Notes under the pieces: model-generated
What the model saw: the letters and a program-made list of their open reading frames with translations, nothing else
Databases searched by the model: none
Told to the model about the DNA's origin: nothing
From: Agaribacter marinus
GTDB lineage: Bacteria > Pseudomonadota > Gammaproteobacteria > Enterobacterales > Alteromonadaceae
Reading direction: 5' to 3'
Assembly: GCF_030160655.1 (NCBI RefSeq)
Contig: NZ_BSOT01000011.1
Coordinates: forward strand, 1-64,000
DNA length: 64,000 bases
In this document: positions 58,617 through 64,000 of the stretch, piece after piece
Position numbering within the stretch: the stretch's first letter is position 1
How the letters are laid out: each line of letters begins with the position of its first letter
Position numbers and translations under genes: made by a program

Positions 58617-59222
58617 CTACATTAATCTGTCTTTACTTGTACCGCTTTTACGTCCAAATAGACCAAGTAAATAACCGATCACAACGCTGACAATGGCTAA
58701 TACTGAGCCTCGGGTAAACCATTGCATATTACTCATGCGTTCACGTTGTTCTATTTGCCGATTTAAGGACGATATTTGTTCTAGTTGCTCGGTAATTTGA
58801 CGATTAAGTGTCGTTTTTTGCCGATTCGATTGAGATACGTTTTGCTTCATCGCTTTTACTTCAGCTTGCATTTTTTCGACATCGGCTTGCTTATTATTCA
58901 CCGCTGTTTGCATCACCGATAGTTGCGCTCTTATCGAAGGGTTTCGACTAACGAATTTACTTTCGACCCAACCCCTTCGCTCACGCTCATCAATAATTTC
59001 TGCGAAGCCTTTGTCTTCATCAACTTGCAATAGTTGAACTTTACTCCCTGCACCAATAGATCCTTTTAAACGAAAATCCCGTCCAGGGCCTGCATGTAAG
59101 TATATGAATAAATCATCTGATATAAAACGAGTGTCACTATTTTGTGATGCGCTTTGTACATCAGTTTGTGCGCTTGTTTGAATGGATATAAAGAGCAGGA
59201 TTAGGGATAAAATGGAACGCAT
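58617..59222 (-). CDS. SH3-domain membrane protein, TIGR04211/YgiM family
   Basis: A 201-residue protein from the Met at 59222; the frame is open a further 68 residues, but that extension lies antisense to the next gene and precedes a good signal peptide (MRSILSLILLFISIQTSAQ). The mature N-terminus is a bacterial SH3 domain (FISDDLFIYLHAGPGRDFRLKGSIGAGSKVQLL ... GRGWVESKFV-type), then a long coiled coil (about 105-170) and a C-terminal transmembrane helix (VLAIVSVVIGYLLGLFG) with a basic tail. E. coli YgiM has the same layout and lies next to ygiF and cca; here the CYTH/CHAD gene is divergent. Function unknown. Confidence 0.8.
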   Translation of the reverse strand: MRSILSLILLFISIQTSAQTDVQSASQNSDTRFISDDLFIYLHAGPGRDFRLKGSIGAGSKVQLLQVDEDKGFAEIIDERERRGWVESKFVSRNPSIRAQLSVMQTAVNNKQADVEKMQAEVKAMKQNVSQSNRQKTTLNRQITEQLEQISSLNRQIEQRERMSNMQWFTRGSVLAIVSVVIGYLLGLFGRKSGTSKDRLM

Positions 59223-59313
59223 AACAAATAGGTAGGCAACTTTATTTTGTGTAGATGGTATGCTTATCTTACGTAAATGACAATAAAACTGTATGAGTAT
59301 TGAGTAGGAATTT

Positions 59314-60804
59314 ATGGAAGTCGAATTAAAACTCGCAGTGGACGGTGATGCATTAGCACTTTTAAAAGAAAAAGTATTACCAAGCATTGAAGGCGAAATT
59401 AGCGGTAAAGAGAAAGAAGTATTCAACGACTATTTTGATACGCCTGATTTTGTGCTGAGGCGCCGTAAAATTGGTTTTAGAGTACGAACACAGAACGGGC
59501 GATACGAACAAACAATCAAAACACAAGGTCAGGTTCACGGTGGCCTTCATCAGCGGCCTGAGTATAATATTGACCTAGAAAAGCCTTATCCAGATATTAC
59601 AAAGTTTCCCTCAGACATTTGGGCTGATGATTTACACGTAGAAGAGATCAATCAGTCTATTCAAAAAGTGTTTACTACCCATTTCCGACGCTATGAGTTT
59701 GATATTCAATTGGCAAATGGGCGTGTAGAGCTAGTATATGACGTGGGAGAAGTCAGAACAGACAAGGATTCAGTTGCCATCAACGAAATTGAATTAGAGT
59801 TAAAAGATGGCAAACCGATTATTTTGTTCGAGTTGGCGGAGATCTTAACGACGCATTTACCGGTTCGTTTAAGTAATACAACAAAAGCCGCCAGAGGCTA
59901 TCGTTTAGTCAAAGGTCAATTTCCTGCGGTAAAACGCTTACCTAAATTCTTGTCTTTACATATTGAAGATACAACTGAACAAGGTTTGTGTAAGGCGATC
60001 ACCTGCGCTTTAGACCACTGGCAATATCATCTAAGTATTTTTGTCAATACTGGCGAGCTTAAAGCGTTGACCGAAATAAGGGAGAGCATGTCGTTACTAT
60101 TGCAAGGGGTATCCTTGTATCTACCGGTGCTACAGTCGGATGATTTACTTAAGCTGCATAGGCAATTACTGTTACTGACGCAAAAGTGGAAATGGCAAGA
60201 TGATTTGCAATCAATTGGTCGTTTGCGTTCAAAAAAGGGGGCATTTAGTCGCCGAATTCCAAAACATTCGGATATCCTGAATTATCTTCAAGGGCGCAAA
60301 GAAAGCCTACTTAGTGCCTATGATCCTATGGCAAGACTGTTATCGAAAGAATCGATTGAACTGCAGCTATTTGCATCAAAAATATTGGTTGAGAAGCCTT
60401 GGCAAGAGCAAAACTCGGGCGCCGATATTCCCGTTCGTAAACATGCCAATGGTTGGTTATCGCAAACGTGGCAGACAGTTATGCAATCATTACCCAATAC
60501 TGGCACCATGGATGACGGCAAGTATCTAGCGCTCGAAGTGCTATTAAAACAGTCTCTTACTAATGGCTTTTTGCTTGGTGACTTATTTACAGAATCAAGA
60601 GGTACTTTTAGAGCACCGTGGCTAGATTTACAACAAGGGATTGGCGAGTTAAAAGCTATTGCGTTTATGCGTGATGCATTGAGTGATTTGGATATAGATG
60701 ACCCTGCTGAGTTTAGTCAATGGCTAGATGAGAAAAGTACAGCCTTGTTGACGGTTATGGAGCGTTCTCGTCAGGTGGCGATGCAAGCCGAGACATATTG
60801 GTAG
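59314..60804 (+). CDS. ygiF: CYTH/CHAD-domain inorganic triphosphatase (YgiF family)
   Basis: A 496-residue cytoplasmic protein. The N-terminal CYTH domain (about 1-205) begins with the ExExK motif (EVELKL), and includes DYFDTPDFVLRRRKIGFRVRTQNG (basic triphosphate-binding face) and ...LVYDVGEVR...INEIELELKDG. The C-terminal part (about 220-490) is the helical CHAD domain, although its conserved His residues are fewer than in typical members. E. coli YgiF hydrolyses tripolyphosphate with Mg2+. It is divergent from the YgiM-like gene, 91 bases apart. The perfect hairpin at 60920-60948 may end it. Confidence 0.88.
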   Translation: MEVELKLAVDGDALALLKEKVLPSIEGEISGKEKEVFNDYFDTPDFVLRRRKIGFRVRTQNGRYEQTIKTQGQVHGGLHQRPEYNIDLEKPYPDITKFPSDIWADDLHVEEINQSIQKVFTTHFRRYEFDIQLANGRVELVYDVGEVRTDKDSVAINEIELELKDGKPIILFELAEILTTHLPVRLSNTTKAARGYRLVKGQFPAVKRLPKFLSLHIEDTTEQGLCKAITCALDHWQYHLSIFVNTGELKALTEIRESMSLLLQGVSLYLPVLQSDDLLKLHRQLLLLTQKWKWQDDLQSIGRLRSKKGAFSRRIPKHSDILNYLQGRKESLLSAYDPMARLLSKESIELQLFASKILVEKPWQEQNSGADIPVRKHANGWLSQTWQTVMQSLPNTGTMDDGKYLALEVLLKQSLTNGFLLGDLFTESRGTFRAPWLDLQQGIGELKAIAFMRDALSDLDIDDPAEFSQWLDEKSTALLTVMERSRQVAMQAETYW

Positions 60805-60919
60805 AACAGTCGAGTAGGTAATGGTTTAAATTTCAACGCTTAGTGTCAATTGCTCTTGTGTTTCGCCAATGTGCCTATACTTCTCCTACGATTGATTGAA
60901 TGTTTTAAATCAGACGTGA

Positions 60920-60948
60920 GCGCTTAATCAATTTTTTTGATTAAGCGC
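60920..60948 (+). terminator. Hairpin after ygiF
   Basis: GCGCTTAATCAA and TTGATTAAGCGC form a perfect 12-bp stem with a five-T loop. The T-run after it is interrupted (ATCGTTTC), so it may be a weak terminator or an mRNA 3' end. Confidence 0.6.
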
Positions 60949-61054
60949 ATCGTTTCTTTCCATTTTATTTTGTTTTAGAACATCTATATCTTATGTATCA
61001 ACGTAATCAATCACGTTATTTACACAAACATTAATTTTTATGAGGAAAACTGCA

Positions 61055-61618
61055 ATGTCTATGATTAACAAAACGATTCCTGACTTTTCTGTTGAAGCTT
61101 TTCACAACGGTGAATTTACAACAGTGACTAGCGATGACGTTAAGGGCAAATGGTCAATCTTTTTGTTCTATCCAGCTGATTTTACGTTCGTATGTCCTAC
61201 AGAACTAGAAGATATGCAAAAGTCTTACGCTGAATTACAAGAGCTAGGTGTTGAAGTTTACGCAGTTTCTACGGATTCACATTTTGTGCATAAAGCATGG
61301 CATGATGCGTCACCAGCAATAGGTACATTGACTTACCCAATGCTTGCTGACAACGTATTTACTCTATCTCGCGGTTTTGACGTACTGATTGAAGAAGATG
61401 GAAGAGCACTACGTGGTACTTTCTTGGCAAACCCTGAAGGTGTTATCAAAGTTGCTGAAGTTCATGATTTGGGTATCGGTCGCTCTGCGAAAGACATGGT
61501 GCGTAAAGTGAAGGCAGCTCAATACGTTGCAAACAATGACGGTGAAGTGTGCCCAGCAGCATGGGAAGAAGGTCAAGCGACACTAACTCCAAGCTTGGAT
61601 TTAGTTGGCAAAATCTAA
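61055..61618 (+). CDS. ahpC: Alkyl hydroperoxide reductase subunit C (peroxiredoxin)
   Basis: A 187-residue typical 2-Cys peroxiredoxin, the same length as E. coli AhpC, that reduces H2O2 and organic peroxides. The peroxidatic Cys (about residue 47) is in DFTFVCPTELEDM, the resolving Cys (about 166) in GEVCPAAWEEG, and GTLTYPMLAD and RGTFLANPEG are intact. Five extra residues are open before the ATG (from 61040), but AGGA lies at the right distance (8 bases) from the ATG at 61055. AhpF, its reductase, is downstream after two hairpins. Confidence 0.97.
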   Translation: MSMINKTIPDFSVEAFHNGEFTTVTSDDVKGKWSIFLFYPADFTFVCPTELEDMQKSYAELQELGVEVYAVSTDSHFVHKAWHDASPAIGTLTYPMLADNVFTLSRGFDVLIEEDGRALRGTFLANPEGVIKVAEVHDLGIGRSAKDMVRKVKAAQYVANNDGEVCPAAWEEGQATLTPSLDLVGKI

Positions 61619-61640
61619 ATTTTGCTTACAAAATCAATAT

Positions 61641-61665
61641 TGACTCGCAGCAATGCTGCGAGTCA
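61641..61665 (+). other. Hairpin 1 between ahpC and ahpF
   Basis: TGACTCGCAGCA and TGCTGCGAGTCA pair perfectly around a single A (a stem of about ten pairs with a small loop in practice). There is no T-run, so it is not a standard terminator. Confidence 0.75.
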
Positions 61666-61726
61666 CATTGGAAGTAAATGAATACACAGCTAGTTCTTCC
61701 GTTGTATATCCATTTACTTCCAATGT
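61665..61726 (+). other. Hairpin 2 between ahpC and ahpF
   Basis: ACATTGGAAGTAAATG (61665-61680) pairs exactly with CATTTACTTCCAATGT (61711-61726); ATAC and GTAT add an inner stem. It follows hairpin 1 directly and also lacks a T-run. Such 3' structures can protect the ahpC message and lower ahpF expression; this is inference. Confidence 0.75.
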
Positions 61727-61837
61727 TCAACTACCTATACCCGTTATAACCTGCACAGGTTGTAACCCTTACACATGATAAATAATGCCGCGCGTTTTCG
61801 GTAAGGTTTTTGCGGCCTTAATTTAGGAGTACTTAAC

Positions 61838-63433
61838 GTGTTAACTCAAGATATATTAAATGCCTTAAAAGGGTACATGAAAGATTTACAGCATAAAATT
61901 ACCTTAGTTGTGCAGACAGGCGCGCATGAAAAACGCGAAGAGTTGCTCGATATGCTCACGCAGTTGGCTTCAGTGTCTGACATGGTTGAAGTAAGTGAAA
62001 GAGATATGGCAGGTGAATTGAGATCGCCTGTTTCATTTTTGCTTGAGAAAAATGGTGACGCGACAGGCATTGTATTTTCGGGAGTGCCCGGTGGTCATGA
62101 ATTTAACTCACTTATATTGGCCATCTTGCAAACCGGTGGTAGTCAGTTGAAGCTTGACGAAAGTATTCAAAATATGGTCAAGAAGGTGAACAACAAACTC
62201 GATTTTCAAGTGTATGTGAGTTTGAGTTGTCATGCGTGCCCCGACGTTGTACAGGCGATGAATCAATTTGCGCTATTGAACAACAATATTAGCGCAGAAA
62301 TGATCGACGGAGGCGTTTACCCTGAGCTTGTGGATGAAAATAAGATCCAAGGTGTACCAACGGTATTTTTGAATGGCGAAGTGTTTGCAAGTGGTAAAGT
62401 TGAAATCGCTGGTATTATTGAGAAGCTTGGTAATGTCGCACCCGAAATACTTCAGGCCTCTAGTGCTGAGCCTGAGCTACCATTGCAAGATGTTACCGTT
62501 ATTGGTGGTGGCCCTGCCGGTGTTGCCGCTGCTATATATTCAGCCCGTAAAGGCCTAAATGTGACCATTGTTGCTGACCGTTTTGGTGGTCAGGTTAAAG
62601 ATACCATGGGTATCGAGAATTTGATTTCTGTTCCAAAAACAACGGGTCCAGAGTTAACCGGTTCGTTAATGGCACATTTAAATGATTACGACGTTACGTT
62701 GAAAGAACATCTACGTGTTGAAAGTATAGACAATGGTTATTTAAAAACCATTACGCTTAACAATGGTGAGTCATTCAAGACTCGCACAATCATTGTAGCT
62801 ACTGGGGCAAATTGGAGAGAGTTAGGAGTGCCAGGTGAAAAAGAAAATATCGGCAATGGTGTTGCTTATTGTCCACACTGTGATGGCCCTTTTTACAAAG
62901 GAAAAGATGTCGCAGTCATTGGTGGGGGTAATAGTGGCGTAGAAGCAGCGCTAGATTTAGCGGGTATCGTTAACAGTGTTACCGTATTCGAATTTTTGCC
63001 AGAGCTAAAGGCGGACAAAGTGCTAGTTGAGCAGCTTGGGAAGCGGGATAACATTTCCGTAATTAAAAATGCAGCAACTAATCAAGTGGTGGCTGAAAAC
63101 GGAAAAGTGACTGCGATTGAATACACAGACCGAGCGACGAGTGAGGTATATAAAAAAGATTTACAAGGAATTTTTGTTCAAATCGGTTTAGTGCCTAACT
63201 CAAAAGTTGTTGAAGGCATTGTAGATTTGACAAAGCATGGTGAAATCATTATCAATGAAAAAGGACAAACTAACCAAACCGGTATTTTTGCTTGCGGTGA
63301 TGTGACTACGGTACCTTACAAGCAAATCGTTGTAGCGATGGGCGAAGGATCCAAGGCCGCACTTGCTGCATTTGATTATTTGCTTTTAAACCCAGCGGAT
63401 AAGGGCGAGGATGCGGCCGAAAAAGCAGCGTGA
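61838..63433 (+). CDS. ahpF: Alkyl hydroperoxide reductase subunit F
   Basis: A 531-residue NAD(P)H-dependent disulfide reductase that recycles AhpC. Two thioredoxin-like folds (about 1-200) hold the N-terminal redox pair in [12 protein letters not shown]. The thioredoxin-reductase-like part has FAD site [19 protein letters not shown], redox pair in [16 protein letters not shown] site [17 protein letters not shown] and the C-terminal [21 protein letters not shown]. The length is near E. coli AhpF (521 aa). The start is GTG with TAGGAG before it. A strong terminator follows. Confidence 0.97.
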   Translation: MLTQDILNALKGYMKDLQHKITLVVQTGAHEKREELLDMLTQLASVSDMVEVSERDMAGELRSPVSFLLEKNGDATGIVFSGVPGGHEFNSLILAILQTGGSQLKLDESIQNMVKKVNNKLDFQVYVSLSCHACPDVVQAMNQFALLNNNISAEMIDGGVYPELVDENKIQGVPTVFLNGEVFASGKVEIAGIIEKLGNVAPEILQASSAEPELPLQDVTVIGGGPAGVAAAIYSARKGLNVTIVADRFGGQVKDTMGIENLISVPKTTGPELTGSLMAHLNDYDVTLKEHLRVESIDNGYLKTITLNNGESFKTRTIIVATGANWRELGVPGEKENIGNGVAYCPHCDGPFYKGKDVAVIGGGNSGVEAALDLAGIVNSVTVFEFLPELKADKVLVEQLGKRDNISVIKNAATNQVVAENGKVTAIEYTDRATSEVYKKDLQGIFVQIGLVPNSKVVEGIVDLTKHGEIIINEKGQTNQTGIFACGDVTTVPYKQIVVAMGEGSKAALAAFDYLLLNPADKGEDAAEKAA

Positions 63434-63479
63434 TTGATGCGCTAACTTAGTTTTCAGGAACGCGTTAATTTTTGATTTT

Positions 63480-63509
63480 ACGGCTACTAGCTTATAGTAG
63501 CCGTTTTTA
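63480..63509 (+). terminator. ahpF terminator
   Basis: ACGGCTACTA pairs with TAGTAGCCGT around GCTTA and runs into five T. Confidence 0.9.
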
Positions 63510-63649
63510 TATCTGGTAGTACCTTATGTATAAAGCCTAATACTTATGCATAGTGTGTCATATGCCAGACTCTATTATTGGCACGTATGCTTCTTTAGAA
63601 TAAGTATCTTTAATTAGCTACTTCACTATCCATTTATTTAGGTATTTTA

Positions 63650-64000
63650 ATGAATACGTTTTACAGCGCCATAAAAGCTAGTGCTAGGCAACTAGCGCTA
63701 TTATTACCTCTCATTCTTTTTTCTTTCTTAGTGCTTGCTGGCGAGCATCATCACGATACACATACTTCTATTCATCGCGCTGTTGTTGTTGAACCAACCA
63801 GAGCAGCTATGCAAGCCCTGAAAGGAAGCGACTTTTCTTACAGTATTCAAGTAAATGGGCGTAAGCTAAATTTTGAATTGACTGAGAACAAGCAGCTAAT
63901 GTCGTTAATGAATACAAATGGAGGAAGTGGTGAGCATTTCCTTCTTGAAGGAAAAATAAAAGGTATAGACGAGTCATGGGTGCGTTTTTCAAGACAAAAT
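63650..64000 (+). CDS. Secreted protein, N-terminal part (possible metalloprotease propeptide)
   Basis: The first 117 residues of a gene cut by the window edge. There is a signal peptide (hydrophobic about 15-30, cleavage near VLA-GEH), then His-rich EHHHDTH, and a beta-rich segment (FSYSIQVNGRKLNFELTENKQL ... HFLLEGKIKGIDESWVRFSRQN). The pattern hyLLxGxI...SWVRxSR resembles the propeptide of reprolysin/M12B-like zinc metalloproteases in marine gammaproteobacteria, where a catalytic domain follows. The catalytic domain is outside the window, so the assignment is tentative. It follows the ahpF terminator by about 140 bases. Confidence 0.6.
   Translation, partial: MNTFYSAIKASARQLALLLPLILFSFLVLAGEHHHDTHTSIHRAVVVEPTRAAMQALKGSDFSYSIQVNGRKLNFELTENKQLMSLMNTNGGSGEHFLLEGKIKGIDESWVRFSRQN

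Noticed and set aside
59223-59426. 68-residue N-terminal extension of the SH3-domain protein
   Set aside because: It is antisense to the start of the CYTH/CHAD gene and precedes a complete signal peptide, so the Met at 59222 is the better start.
60961-61054. OxyR site expected before ahpC
   Set aside because: No ATAG-N7-CTAT-type pattern was found. An AACGT-N8-ACGTT inverted repeat at 61000-61017 exists, but it matches no known regulator.

Overview
The window reads as an ordinary chromosome segment of a marine gammaproteobacterium of the Alteromonadales (Alteromonas/Glaciecola/Paraglaciecola type). The basis is the close match of FadA/FadB, IlvI/IlvH, GlnA/NtrB/NtrC, RpoS and TypA to the enterobacterial/Alteromonas forms, the ftsB-ispD-ispF-truD-surE-pcm-yqaA-nlpD-rpoS gene order, a MaoP (DUF413) gene, and AT-rich composition throughout (about 40% G+C by eye). 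I saw no prophage, insertion sequence, CRISPR array, toxin-antitoxin pair or biosynthetic cluster. The genome is densely coded and almost every gene belongs to a known family.

Layout. 1-6.3 kb: a Pmp3-type micro-membrane protein, a small membrane ORF, a CNNM/CBS transporter-like protein, a DEDD exonuclease, the yadG-yadH ABC exporter, a TrmB-like methyltransferase and a degenerate EAL protein. 6.5-10.5 kb: PanP-type aspartate decarboxylase, then an OmpR-family two-component system preceded by tandem heptamers. 10.5-15.2 kb (minus strand): the nitrogen cluster glnA - DUF4124 gene - ntrB - ntrC. 15.8-20.6 kb: typA, a MalY/PatB-like lyase, a YibQ-like deacetylase and a MerC-like protein behind a Zur-type operator. 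20.6-24.2 kb (minus): GDPD, EamA transporter, psd, rsgA. 24.3-28.9 kb: orn, an exported protein, a haem-motif lipoprotein plus outer-membrane barrel pair, and a two-receiver diguanylate cyclase. 29.0-33.5 kb: tRNA-Gly(GCC) with a decayed upstream copy, a DUF4442 protein, maoP, ilvIH, a cold-shock protein. 33.5-42 kb: fadBA, slt, pepQ, an aspartic protease, ispB. 42.2-45.3 kb: rplU-rpmA, an unusual inverted-repeat element, obgE, an ElaA-like acetyltransferase, folA. 45.3-52.3 kb (minus): the rpoS/nlpD to ftsB operon. 52.4-64 kb: a TIGR03545-like protein, a long type-B-like PutA, an SH3-domain protein divergent from a CYTH/CHAD triphosphatase, ahpC-ahpF, and the start of a secreted protein cut by the window edge.

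The most informative non-coding signals are regulatory. The glnA upstream region carries a minus-strand sigma54 promoter with two NtrC boxes at about -107 and -138, nearly the E. coli glnAp2 geometry. A perfect NtrC box sits at the start of ntrB, suggesting autorepression. A GTTATA-C-TATAAC Zur-type palindrome precedes the MerC-like gene. Three GYGATAC heptamers precede the two-component operon. A 24-bp inverted repeat whose single mismatch is a G-U wobble lies between rpmA and obgE, and two long hairpins separate ahpC from ahpF. No clearly new multi-gene system was found; the best candidates for something undescribed are the obgE-upstream structured element, the haem-lipoprotein/barrel pair, and the chimeric tRNA-Gly remnant.
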